NCBI GenBank assembly: GCA_964560425.1
Contig: CAZLLE010000072.1
Span: forward strand, 10,840 to 74,839
DNA: 64,000 nt
Source of the DNA: CAZLLE01 sp964560425
GTDB lineage: Bacteria > Campylobacterota > Campylobacteria > Campylobacterales > QNZT01
Reading direction: 5' to 3'
Part shown: piece after piece, positions 34,843 to 43,009 of the stretch
Layout: each line of letters starts with the position of its first letter
How positions within the stretch are numbered: position 1 is the stretch's first letter
Program-made: the position numbers and the translations under genes
Notes under the pieces: generated by a model
Told to the model about the DNA's origin: nothing
Seen by the model: only the letters and a program-made list of their open reading frames with translations
Database searches by the model: none

Positions 34843-34997
34843 AAAAACAACTCCAATGTGATCTTGTACTTAATTTTGCATGATATATAAAAATTGATTA
34901 AACTATTTTTATCATATTTTAAAATTAATTTTATTATTTAAGCAAAAAAACTCAAATAAGAAAAAAATCTTCAACTTACTTTTGGTTTGAGTAAGCT

Positions 34998-35003
34998 ATA
35001 ATC
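34998..35003 (+). promoter_or_regulatory. -10 box for rpsO
   Basis: TATAAT in GTAAGCTATAATCTCG, about 60 nt before the rpsO start, with a T-rich tract upstream. The leader contains CTAAAT...ATTTAG and a strong AGGAGGT ribosome-binding site at 35051-35057; rpsO leaders in other bacteria are autoregulated by S15, but I see no specific pseudoknot. Confidence 0.5.
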
Positions 35004-35061
35004 TCGTTTCAAAAATCTAAATCCTTAAAAAATTTAGGTTAAAACCAATCAGGAGGTCATT

Positions 35062-35337
35062 ATGGCTTTAGATTCGGCTACTAAGTCTGAAATCGTCAAA
35101 CAATTCGGTAGAGGTGAGAATGATACAGGTTCTCCAGAAGTTCAAATAGCACTATTATCAAATAGAATCGCTTATTTAACAGAACATTTAAAAATCAATA
35201 AAAAAGATCATAGTTCAAGATTAGGTCTTTTAAAATTAGTAGGTCAAAGAAAAAGACTTATGAGATATTTGAAGAGAACAGACTATAAAAAATATCAAGA
35301 GACAATTAAAACTCTATCTATCAGAGATAATATATAG
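35062..35337 (+). CDS. rpsO: 30S ribosomal protein S15
   Basis: 91 aa matching S15 throughout: EIVKQFGRGENDTGSPEVQI, ALLSNRIAYLTEHLK, HSSRLGLLKLVGQRKRLMRY. It binds the central domain of 16S rRNA early in 30S assembly. Own promoter, strong ribosome-binding site. Confidence 0.98.
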   Translation: MALDSATKSEIVKQFGRGENDTGSPEVQIALLSNRIAYLTEHLKINKKDHSSRLGLLKLVGQRKRLMRYLKRTDYKKYQETIKTLSIRDNI

Positions 35338-35343
35338 TTTTTG

Positions 35344-35364
35344 GAGTGAGAATAATTCTCACTC
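35344..35364. terminator. Hairpin between rpsO and ligA
   Basis: GAGTGAGAAT (35344-35353) and ATTCTCACTC (35355-35364); it forms an 8-bp stem with a 5-nt loop and overlaps the last codon of converging ligA. The T-tract after it is short, so efficiency is uncertain. Confidence 0.6.
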
Positions 35365-37314
35365 TTTGATTAATTCCTCCATTTCAGTTTCACTAATTAG
35401 CTCTATCTTTAATTTTTCCGCTTTTTCGTACTTACTACCTGCATTTTCACCATGAATCAAAAAATCTGTCTTTTTAGATACACTATTTGTCACTTTTGCA
35501 CCAAGATTTTCCAATATCTCTTTTATCTCACTACGAGATTTACTCATACTACCCGTAATTACCACTACTTTATCTTTAAAAGGGTTATCTTGAACCTCTT
35601 TTTTTTCAATTGCTATAGGATTCAAAATAGATTGAAGTTTCAAAACCGTATCATAATTGACTCGCATAAACTCCATAAAAGATTCTGCCATCTCCTTACC
35701 AATACCATCAATACTATTTAGTGCTTCACTATCCAAAGATAGATAACTGTTTCCATACTCCATGCAGATACTTTTACTAGCTACCTCTCCTATATGTTCA
35801 ATTCCTAAAGCACTCAATAGTCTCCAACACTCTTTGCTTTTTGCATTTTCAATTGCATCAACTAATTTTTGAGCCTTTTTCTCTTGAAAACCCTCTAATT
35901 CTAAAAGTTGCTCCTTTTTTAGATAAAAAATATCTAATAGACTTGAGACTAATCCATTTTTAAAGAGAGACTCAACAATTTTTTCACCCAAACCTGATAT
36001 ATCTAAAGACTTTTTACTAGCAGCATATCGAATACTATTTACCACTCTTGCTTTACATTCAAGATTTTGACACTTAATCAAAGTCCCCTCATCTAATAAC
36101 TCTTTGTGACATTCAGGACAAAATTTAGGTCTTTTAACCACTATTTGAGAACCATCTCTAAACTGCTCTTGCACTTTGATAATCTTGGGGATAACATCAC
36201 CACTTCTAATAATAATAACCCTATCACCAATACGAATATCTTTTCTCTCTATCTCATCAAAGTTATGTAAAGTAGCCCTCTCTACAATTGCCCCATCAAT
36301 CTCCACAGCTTCTACTTCAGCAACAGGAGTTACAACTCCACTTCTTCCCACTTGAAGAGTAATAGCCTTTATAGTTGTACTTTTCTCTACAGCAGGAAAC
36401 TTATAAGCAGACATCCATTTGGGATATTTTACTGTATATCCAAGCTCCTCTTGAAGAGATATTTCATCTACTTTTATTACCAAACCATCCATCATCATAG
36501 GAATTTTATCTCTTTGGTCAATAAGTTCTTGATAGATATTTTGAATATCATCTATACTCTTGCACTCTCTTTGAAGTGGTGGTTTTAAAAATCCTAAATT
36601 ATAGATGAAATTCATCTTTTTAGATAAAAGTGACTCATTTAATTCATTTTGCCCTACCCCCCATGGATAGAAAAATAGTCTTCTTTTAGCTGTAATTGCA
36701 CTATCAAGTTGTCTTAAACTTCCCGCAGCTGCATTTCTAGGATTTGAAAATAGAGGCTCTGCATCCTCTAATCTTTGGTTGTTTATCTTCTCAAAATCTT
36801 TGATACGAATTACAACTTCACCACGAATCTCTATCAATGGTTTATAATCTATCATAAGAGGGATAGAACGAATCGTTTTTACATTTTCTGTTACATCCTC
36901 ACCTATTACGCCATCACCTCTAGTAATTGCTTGTTTAAGCCTTCCATCTTCATAAATAAGATTCATACTAGCACCATCAAATTTGGGCTCACACATAAAA
37001 CTATTACAATCTACACTTTTAGAGATACGATCTATCCACTTTTGAACCTCTTCAATATCAAATACATCTTCCATGCTCCACATTCTTTTGATATGTTTTG
37101 CTTTAGTAAATCCATCTCTTACAATACCACCAACTCTCTTTGTAGGTGAATCAAAAAGTGCTAAATCTGGATTTTTCTCTTCAAAAGACAGTACTTCATG
37201 ATAGAGTTTGTCATACTCTTCATCTGTTACTAATGGGGCATCTTCTACATAATATGCATATGCATACTGCTTTAATTTTATTACTTGATTTTCATAATTC
37301 TCTCTATTTATCAT
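35359..37314 (-). CDS. ligA: NAD+-dependent DNA ligase
   Basis: 651 aa, full length. The adenylation lysine is K111 in EPKFDGASMNLIYEDG; note Phe rather than Val/Leu in the KxDG motif. Then come the OB fold, a four-Cys zinc finger (CPECHKE...IKCQNLEC), helix-hairpin-helix repeats (ELEGFQEKKAQKLVDAI) and a C-terminal BRCT domain (DKVVVITGSMSKSRSEIK). It seals nicks in replication and repair. Confidence 0.96.
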   Translation of the reverse strand: MINRENYENQVIKLKQYAYAYYVEDAPLVTDEEYDKLYHEVLSFEEKNPDLALFDSPTKRVGGIVRDGFTKAKHIKRMWSMEDVFDIEEVQKWIDRISKSVDCNSFMCEPKFDGASMNLIYEDGRLKQAITRGDGVIGEDVTENVKTIRSIPLMIDYKPLIEIRGEVVIRIKDFEKINNQRLEDAEPLFSNPRNAAAGSLRQLDSAITAKRRLFFYPWGVGQNELNESLLSKKMNFIYNLGFLKPPLQRECKSIDDIQNIYQELIDQRDKIPMMMDGLVIKVDEISLQEELGYTVKYPKWMSAYKFPAVEKSTTIKAITLQVGRSGVVTPVAEVEAVEIDGAIVERATLHNFDEIERKDIRIGDRVIIIRSGDVIPKIIKVQEQFRDGSQIVVKRPKFCPECHKELLDEGTLIKCQNLECKARVVNSIRYAASKKSLDISGLGEKIVESLFKNGLVSSLLDIFYLKKEQLLELEGFQEKKAQKLVDAIENAKSKECWRLLSALGIEHIGEVASKSICMEYGNSYLSLDSEALNSIDGIGKEMAESFMEFMRVNYDTVLKLQSILNPIAIEKKEVQDNPFKDKVVVITGSMSKSRSEIKEILENLGAKVTNSVSKKTDFLIHGENAGSKYEKAEKLKIELISETEMEELIKE

Positions 37315-37396
37315 TCCACTCCTTCAAAAAGACATGATACATGGTTTTGATTAATAAAATCTCTATTTAGCCGATCTAAGCCAAAAAGGAAATAGT

Positions 37397-37933
37397 ATGA
37401 TTTTTTCATTAAAACAGCAATTTGACTCTTATCAAGCTTGGCTAGATTTAGCCTCAGAGATGGAGATCAGCGAAATTAAGGCTATTAGTAAATATGATTT
37501 TATTACATTTATATTTATATTTTTTAGTGTGTTATATATATATTTTATAGCATCTATGTATCATCCAAATCTCTCATTTATAGCACTAATGCTTCACCTC
37601 TTTATTGGTATTAACATCCTCAAAGCTAGATCGGTGGTTGTAAATGCTCTTCATATATTAAATAGTTATGAAAAATTGGATCTCAAAATTTTACAACATC
37701 TAAATCGTCAATATTCACTATTTTTAGTTTCACAAGGTAAAAATCCACTTAGTGATGAGATGATAGATACTTTAGAAGTACATAAAGCAACTTTTGTAGA
37801 CAATAAAAAGAGTCGTGGTGGTAGAGGTGATTCAATTAGAAGATTTAGATTATCATTTTTAAATAAAGAGAGAGTCTTTTTTAATACTATTTTTATAGGA
37901 TTGGTGATTATAGAGGCATTTATAATAGTGTAA
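37397..37933 (+). CDS. Predicted three-span membrane protein, unknown
   Basis: 178 aa. Two membrane segments are near residues 36-56 and 60-77, a basic soluble region follows with DNKKSRGGRGDSIRRFR, and a third segment is at the C-terminus (FFNTIFIGLVIIEAFII). AAAAGGAAA precedes the ATG. Not recognised. The stop codon is the first base-pair block of the terminator hairpin that follows. Confidence 0.55.
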   Translation: MIFSLKQQFDSYQAWLDLASEMEISEIKAISKYDFITFIFIFFSVLYIYFIASMYHPNLSFIALMLHLFIGINILKARSVVVNALHILNSYEKLDLKILQHLNRQYSLFLVSQGKNPLSDEMIDTLEVHKATFVDNKKSRGGRGDSIRRFRLSFLNKERVFFNTIFIGLVIIEAFIIV

Positions 37934-37960
37934 TATAAGTGGGAAAACCCACTTATATTA
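37931..37960. terminator. Perfect 13-bp bidirectional terminator
   Basis: TAATATAAGTGGG (37931-37943), loop AAAA, CCCACTTATATTA (37948-37960). It separates the converging membrane-protein and porin genes and includes the stop codon of the former. Confidence 0.85.
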
Positions 37961-37974
37961 TAGAAGAGCAAAAC

Positions 37975-39297
37975 TTAGAATTTTTTAGAAAGAATAATTC
38001 TTACATGATCTGCATCATTATGAACTTTATCATTATTTACTTGATCATATGCTCTATTCATATAAATAATTTTTGCACCAAGACCACCAGGTAGTGAAGT
38101 AGCAAGAATTACATCAATCTCATCAACATCAAGAACAGGTGCTGCTAATGTATCATTCTCATTGTGTACATATTGAACAATAAGTTTTCCAATACCATTG
38201 ATTTTAGTAGAAGCTTTTACTTTGAAAGCATCTGAACCTGGTTGTGCTACATGCGTACCATCAGTATAGATACCTGCTGTATATAGCTTAGTCTTTTTAA
38301 AGTTTGTAGCTGTATTTGCCAAAGGTAAAGAACCATCATCATCAACACTAGAGTATGCAGCCATTAAACCAAAGTTCATACCAGCTAAACCTATGTTTGT
38401 ACCAACTTTAACACCAAATCCTGATGAATCTTCAGCACCAGCACCAACAAGCGAATTAGCATCATCATCTGGCATTAAAGCACCATACTGAGCACCGATA
38501 TTCAAACCAACACCACCAAGTTTTGCCTTATAACCAGCATCAGCCCAATAAGCTTGTGCAACATTTACAACATCATATCCCCAAATACTAATAGGAATTG
38601 ATCCATCAAGTAGAGAAGTAATTGCACCTACTGCATAAGCACCCTCTTTTACATATGGTGTAAACTTATCACCATTAGTTACTTTTACAAATTGACCATT
38701 TCCTTTACCAACATAAGCAGCAACAAGTGTAGTATTTACAATATCATTATTCATAATTACCGCAGCATCAAAACTATTTGGAGCAATATTCCAATTTTCT
38801 GTAAATGCCAATGGTGTATCTAAATATTGACGACCAATTTTAAATGTAGTTCTCTCTAAAAAAGAGCTACATGGAGTATATGTAATATACGCTTGACTTG
38901 CCCAATGTTGTGTATCTAAAGCAGTACGATCACTTCCATAACCATTGCCCATTCTTACACCAGATACAAGATTATTCTCAAGACCAAGTGTATCTACTAC
39001 TGTGTACTCTAAACCATAACCAAAACATTTTGTCAATGCACCTGTAGCACCAAAGCTAACTAATGCTTGACCAGAAGCTCCACCTACACTAAGTCCATGT
39101 GCTGGTTGACCAGCAGCAGGAGTACCACCATTTTGAGCAAATAGATCACTCCCATCAGCGTCAGTAGCTACTGTCTCATAATACAATTTAACTTTAGCCA
39201 TTGGTTTAACAGTTATACTGCTTAAATCAAATGCCATAACACTACTACTCAATCCCATTACTGCAATCGCAGCTATACTAAGTTTTGCAAACTTCAT
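37975..39297 (-). CDS. Outer-membrane porin, Opr family type
   Basis: 440 aa. A signal peptide (MKFAKLSIAAIAVMGLSSSVMA) is followed by a beta-strand-rich protein with many Gly/Ala/Asp/Tyr and a C-terminal aromatic end (RIILSKKF) as outer-membrane porins have. Two Cys (CFGYG, TPCSS) are unusual for porins. Layout fits the major Opr-type porins of Sulfurimonas and relatives. Strong ribosome-binding site AAAGGAG. Bounded by a perfect terminator, so monocistronic and probably highly expressed. Confidence 0.82.
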   Translation of the reverse strand: MKFAKLSIAAIAVMGLSSSVMAFDLSSITVKPMAKVKLYYETVATDADGSDLFAQNGGTPAAGQPAHGLSVGGASGQALVSFGATGALTKCFGYGLEYTVVDTLGLENNLVSGVRMGNGYGSDRTALDTQHWASQAYITYTPCSSFLERTTFKIGRQYLDTPLAFTENWNIAPNSFDAAVIMNNDIVNTTLVAAYVGKGNGQFVKVTNGDKFTPYVKEGAYAVGAITSLLDGSIPISIWGYDVVNVAQAYWADAGYKAKLGGVGLNIGAQYGALMPDDDANSLVGAGAEDSSGFGVKVGTNIGLAGMNFGLMAAYSSVDDDGSLPLANTATNFKKTKLYTAGIYTDGTHVAQPGSDAFKVKASTKINGIGKLIVQYVHNENDTLAAPVLDVDEIDVILATSLPGGLGAKIIYMNRAYDQVNNDKVHNDADHVRIILSKKF

Positions 39298-39646
39298 TTC
39301 AACTCCTTTGTTTTTATATAAGGTTGCATAGGAAGAATTATAGCGTTACTATTCTTAAATTTATTTGAAAATTGTTTATACTATTTTGTCAAAAGTTAAA
39401 ATATAACTGGATATAAACGATATTTGCGTAATATAAATTTACAAAATAAAAAAAAGTTTTATTTATTCTATAAAAAAAATATTTATATTTCTGAAAATAA
39501 TTCAATTTATTCACAATTTTTCGTTAGTATGTTTTGCCAAAAATAGACTAAATATGTATAAAGTGGTTTTTTTGTATATAAAATAAAAGATGGAAAAACC
39601 GATTTACAATAGGTTGTTTTTTTAAAATTATAGAGAAGGAAAGATA
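39298..39646. other. 349-nt divergent intergenic region
   Basis: Holds the porin promoter on the minus side and an AT-rich leader for the polysaccharide operon on the plus side. Near its end AAAAACC (39594-39600) and GGTTGTTTTTTT (39612-39623) could form an imperfect hairpin with a T-run just before the glycosyltransferase ribosome-binding site, a possible attenuator. No coding frame seen. Confidence 0.5.
39337..39342 (-). promoter_or_regulatory. -10 box of the porin gene
   Basis: Read on the minus strand as TATAAT after GTAACGC, 40 nt before the porin start; it gives a leader of roughly 30 nt. A TTGACA occurs further upstream on the same strand at about 39393 but is too far for normal spacing. 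Confidence 0.45.
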
Positions 39647-40654
39647 ATGATACTCTACTTGGGAAACAAAAAAAGCGTTACTCCCTCCAATGTTGATACC
39701 TTAGGAGAGCAGTTAAAAGATATGTATGATGTAGTAACCTGTTCTGAAGTACCTAATAAAATAGTAAGATTTCTTGACATGATACGCTATATTATCAAAT
39801 ATAGAAAAGAGTGTAAGCTCATGATCGTAGATACTTATAGTACATGGAATTTTTACTATGCCCTTATGACTGCATTTTTTGGTAAATTATTTGGTATACC
39901 ATATATACCTATATTACATGGTGGAAATTTACCAGAAAAAATCAGAAAAGATCCTAAAATGAGCAAATATCTTTTTGGGGGATCAGTCGCCAATATAACC
40001 CCTTCTATTTATCTTAAAGAGGCATTTGAAAAAGAGGGATATAAAACACTATATATACCCAATAACATAGAACTTGAAAAGTATAAGTTTAAACTTAGAG
40101 AAAAAATTGAGCCAAAAATACTTTTTGTTAGATCATTCGCCAAAATCTATAATACACCAATGGCAATCAAAGTTTTTGAGAGCATCGCCAAAAAATATCC
40201 AAATGCTTCGTTATGTATGGTAGGACCAGATCGTGATGGTAGCTTGGAGAGTACAAAAGCGTTAGCTAAAAAAGCAGGATTGGAAGATAGAGTTATTTTT
40301 ACAGGAGGATTACCCAAAGAGGAGTGGATTGCTTTGGCTAAAGATTATGATATCTTTATCAATACAACCAATTTTGATAATCTACCTGTTAGTATTGTAG
40401 AGGCTATGGCTCTTGGTTTTCCTATTGTTTCTACCAATGTAGGTGGTTTGGCTTACCTTATAGAAGATGGTGTTGATGGACTCATGGTTGATAAAAATGA
40501 TCATGAAGAAATGATTCAAAAAATAGAAGAGTTATTAAATAATCCAAATTTATGCAAAAATTTATCAACAAATGCAAGAAAAAAAGCAGATACTTATGCA
40601 TGGAATGTTATCAAAGAGCAATGGGACACAGTAATCAAAGGAGTAATAAAATGA
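39647..40654 (+). CDS. Glycosyltransferase family 4
   Basis: 335 aa GT-B fold enzyme. The C-terminal donor-binding half shows FVRSFAKIYNTPMAIKVFE, ASLCMVGPDRDG and the E-x7-E type motif in NLPVSIVEAMALGFPIVSTN. The N-terminal half has the acceptor region (YIPILHGGNLPEKIR). It transfers a sugar to a growing polysaccharide; donor and acceptor unknown. AGAAGGAAAG precedes ATG. The stop overlaps the next start (ATGA), making a tight three-gene operon. Confidence 0.88.
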   Translation: MILYLGNKKSVTPSNVDTLGEQLKDMYDVVTCSEVPNKIVRFLDMIRYIIKYRKECKLMIVDTYSTWNFYYALMTAFFGKLFGIPYIPILHGGNLPEKIRKDPKMSKYLFGGSVANITPSIYLKEAFEKEGYKTLYIPNNIELEKYKFKLREKIEPKILFVRSFAKIYNTPMAIKVFESIAKKYPNASLCMVGPDRDGSLESTKALAKKAGLEDRVIFTGGLPKEEWIALAKDYDIFINTTNFDNLPVSIVEAMALGFPIVSTNVGGLAYLIEDGVDGLMVDKNDHEEMIQKIEELLNNPNLCKNLSTNARKKADTYAWNVIKEQWDTVIKGVIK

Positions 40655-41949
40655 GCCTATTTCACAAATACCTATATTTAGCAGGAGAGAGATTTAAAAA
40701 TCCACATCTTCAAACACATTTAGATCAACTAATGAAAACAGATAGAGCATCCCTTCAAGAGTTAGAAGCAATACAATTAGATAGACTAAAAAAGCTACTC
40801 CGTCATGCATCAGAAAATACAAATTTTTATAAAGAGCGTCTTAAAGATATTGATATAGATAATATGACCCTTGATGATCTTCAAAAAATACCAGTATTAA
40901 CAAAAGATGAACTAAAAGCAAATGCGGAAGATCTTAGAAATGAACCCGAAGGGCAAGAGCTTATCAAAGCAGAAACTTCAGGAACAACTGGTGATGTATT
41001 TTTATTTAACAAAAATATACAATGGGATGCCTCTTTTCGTGCTGCACAATATCGTGGCTACTCTTGGTATGATGTAAAACCATGGGATAAGAGTCTATAT
41101 TTTTGGGGATTCAAAAAGAGTTTCAAAGAGAAGAGTAAAATTAGAGTATTAGACTTTTTATTAAATAGATATCGTTTTTTTGATTATACAAATGAGGAGT
41201 TTGAGAGAGCGGCTGATAGAATAAGAAAGTCTACTTATATCGCTGGATACTCCTCATCTATCCATATGATGGCAGAGTATTTCAAAAAAAAGGGATACAA
41301 ATTTGATAATATCAAAATGGTAAAAGGTACCGCTGAAAAAGTTTATGACTCATATCATAAAAGTGTAAAAGAGGTATTTGGACATAAGATTACAAGTGAA
41401 TATGGTTCTGCTGAAGCGGGGGTAATTGCTTATGAGTGTCCTGCAGGAAATATGCATATTGTTATGGAAAATGTAATTATTGAGGAGATTGATAATAAAA
41501 TCATAGTTACAAACCTTTGGGCATACTCTTTGCCATTTATTAGATTTGAACTTGGTGATTATGTAGTACTTGATAATGATACAAAATGCGAATGTGGAAG
41601 AGAACATAAAATTATCAAAGAGATCACAGGAAGAATCGGAAGAAAAATTCACGGTAAAAAAGAGATATACTCTACTATTAATATAAACCACACATTTAAA
41701 AATGTCTCATATAAATATGGTATAGAGTTGGCTTATGCTGCAAAACAGTATGAAAAAGGAAAAATGGTTTTTGATATCATTGAGGATAATGATTTAGACC
41801 TTCCAAAAGCAAAAGAGGCTCTTATCAATTCAGCTTATGAATATTTTGGTGATGATTTAGACATAGAGGTAAATTTCATATCATATAAAGAGGGAAAAGA
41901 TAAAAAACAGAAAGATTTTGAGAGTTTTTTGGAAGTTGATCCCTCATGA
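40651..41949 (+). CDS. CapK/PaaK-like adenylate-forming enzyme
   Basis: 432 aa relative of phenylacetate-CoA ligase. Seen: the AMP-binding loop KAETSGTTGDVF, SEYGSAEAGVIAYEC and a Cys-containing CECGREHKIIKEITGR near the C-terminal domain. CapK-type proteins are found in capsule loci, and some activate carboxylates for attachment to sugars. I take ATG 40651 with GGAG 7 nt upstream; the frame extends further up inside the glycosyltransferase gene without biological support. Confidence 0.82.
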   Translation: MSLFHKYLYLAGERFKNPHLQTHLDQLMKTDRASLQELEAIQLDRLKKLLRHASENTNFYKERLKDIDIDNMTLDDLQKIPVLTKDELKANAEDLRNEPEGQELIKAETSGTTGDVFLFNKNIQWDASFRAAQYRGYSWYDVKPWDKSLYFWGFKKSFKEKSKIRVLDFLLNRYRFFDYTNEEFERAADRIRKSTYIAGYSSSIHMMAEYFKKKGYKFDNIKMVKGTAEKVYDSYHKSVKEVFGHKITSEYGSAEAGVIAYECPAGNMHIVMENVIIEEIDNKIIVTNLWAYSLPFIRFELGDYVVLDNDTKCECGREHKIIKEITGRIGRKIHGKKEIYSTININHTFKNVSYKYGIELAYAAKQYEKGKMVFDIIEDNDLDLPKAKEALINSAYEYFGDDLDIEVNFISYKEGKDKKQKDFESFLEVDPS

Positions 41950-42944
41950 ATATTTATATTACGCTAGATTATGAGCTATTTTTTGCACAAGAGAGCGGGA
42001 GTGTAGAGAAATCTATTATAGAACCAACACAAAAGCTTTTAGATGTAGTAGAGCATTTGGGTATCAAACTATGCTTCTTTGTAGATTCTGGATATTTGGT
42101 AAATCTCAAAAAATATAAAGATGAATATCCCCTTCTCCAACATGATTACAATCTCATCACACAACAGATCAGACAACTACACCAAAAGGGGCATGATATT
42201 CAACTACATATCCACCCACACTGGGAAGATACCATATATGATGGTCAAAAATGGGTCATGGATACAACTAGATATAGATTACACCACTTCTCAAAAGAGA
42301 TGGTTGATGAGATAGTTTTTAAATATAAAGAGGCACTCACTGAACTTGTAGGTGATACTATCTTTGCGTATCGTGCAGGAGGCTGGTGTATACAACCATT
42401 TTCACAAATCAAAGATGCCCTCAAAAAAAATAGAATTTGGCTAGATAGTACACTATACAAAGATGGACAAAAAGATAATACAACTCACTATATGGACTTT
42501 AGAAATATGCCCAATCACACAGAGTGGCGTTTTGAAGATGATCCTCTTGTAGAGGATAAAGATGGATATTTTATTGAACTTCCGATTAGTAGTACAAAAG
42601 TCTCTCCTCTGTTTTATATTCAATATGCCCTACTTCGTAAGTTTAACAAAAAAGCACATGCAATACATGGAGACGGTAAAGGTGTAGGAAGAGAAGGCAA
42701 AGATACACTCAAAATGCTTCTAAAATCAGAACAAGCAGTCGCATCAATAGATGGTTTTCGTATCAGCTATCTACAAAAGGCACTCAATAACTATGCAAAA
42801 AAAGAAGATAATAGACATTTTGTAGCCATGGGACATCCAAAAGCCTTAACACCATATTCACTAAAAGCTTTTAAAAAATTTGTTACTACAAATCACACAA
42901 AACATAACTTTACAACTTACAGCAAAGAATTTACGAGTAACTAA
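41946..42944 (+). CDS. Polysaccharide deacetylase-like (NodB/WalW type) enzyme
   Basis: 332 aa. TLDYELFFAQESGS at the N-terminus provides the catalytic Asp, QLHIHPHWED resembles the metal-binding HxxxH of NodB deacetylases, AYRAGGWCIQPF follows, and FVAMGHPKALTPYS gives the C-terminal His. It probably removes an acyl group from the polysaccharide built by the two upstream genes. It overlaps CapK-like by ATGA. Confidence 0.78.
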   Translation: MNIYITLDYELFFAQESGSVEKSIIEPTQKLLDVVEHLGIKLCFFVDSGYLVNLKKYKDEYPLLQHDYNLITQQIRQLHQKGHDIQLHIHPHWEDTIYDGQKWVMDTTRYRLHHFSKEMVDEIVFKYKEALTELVGDTIFAYRAGGWCIQPFSQIKDALKKNRIWLDSTLYKDGQKDNTTHYMDFRNMPNHTEWRFEDDPLVEDKDGYFIELPISSTKVSPLFYIQYALLRKFNKKAHAIHGDGKGVGREGKDTLKMLLKSEQAVASIDGFRISYLQKALNNYAKKEDNRHFVAMGHPKALTPYSLKAFKKFVTTNHTKHNFTTYSKEFTSN

Positions 42945-42978
42945 AAAATATTTTCTAATGATTTGCTTTTGGCTGTTA

Positions 42979-43008
42979 CTATGGAGCCTAAATAAAGGGG
43001 TTCCATAG
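42979..43008 (+). promoter_or_regulatory. RNA hairpin enclosing the mscS ribosome-binding site
   Basis: CTATGGAGCC (42979-42988) can pair with GGTTCCATAG (42999-43008), 10 bp with one G-U, leaving the loop TAAATAAAGG. The Shine-Dalgarno AAAGGGG (42994-43000) is half in the loop and half in the stem, and the ATG begins 1 nt after the stem. Such a structure could gate translation of the channel (thermosensor-like or ligand/ribosome dependent). Seen directly in sequence; function inferred. Confidence 0.6.
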
Positions 43009-43009
43009 C

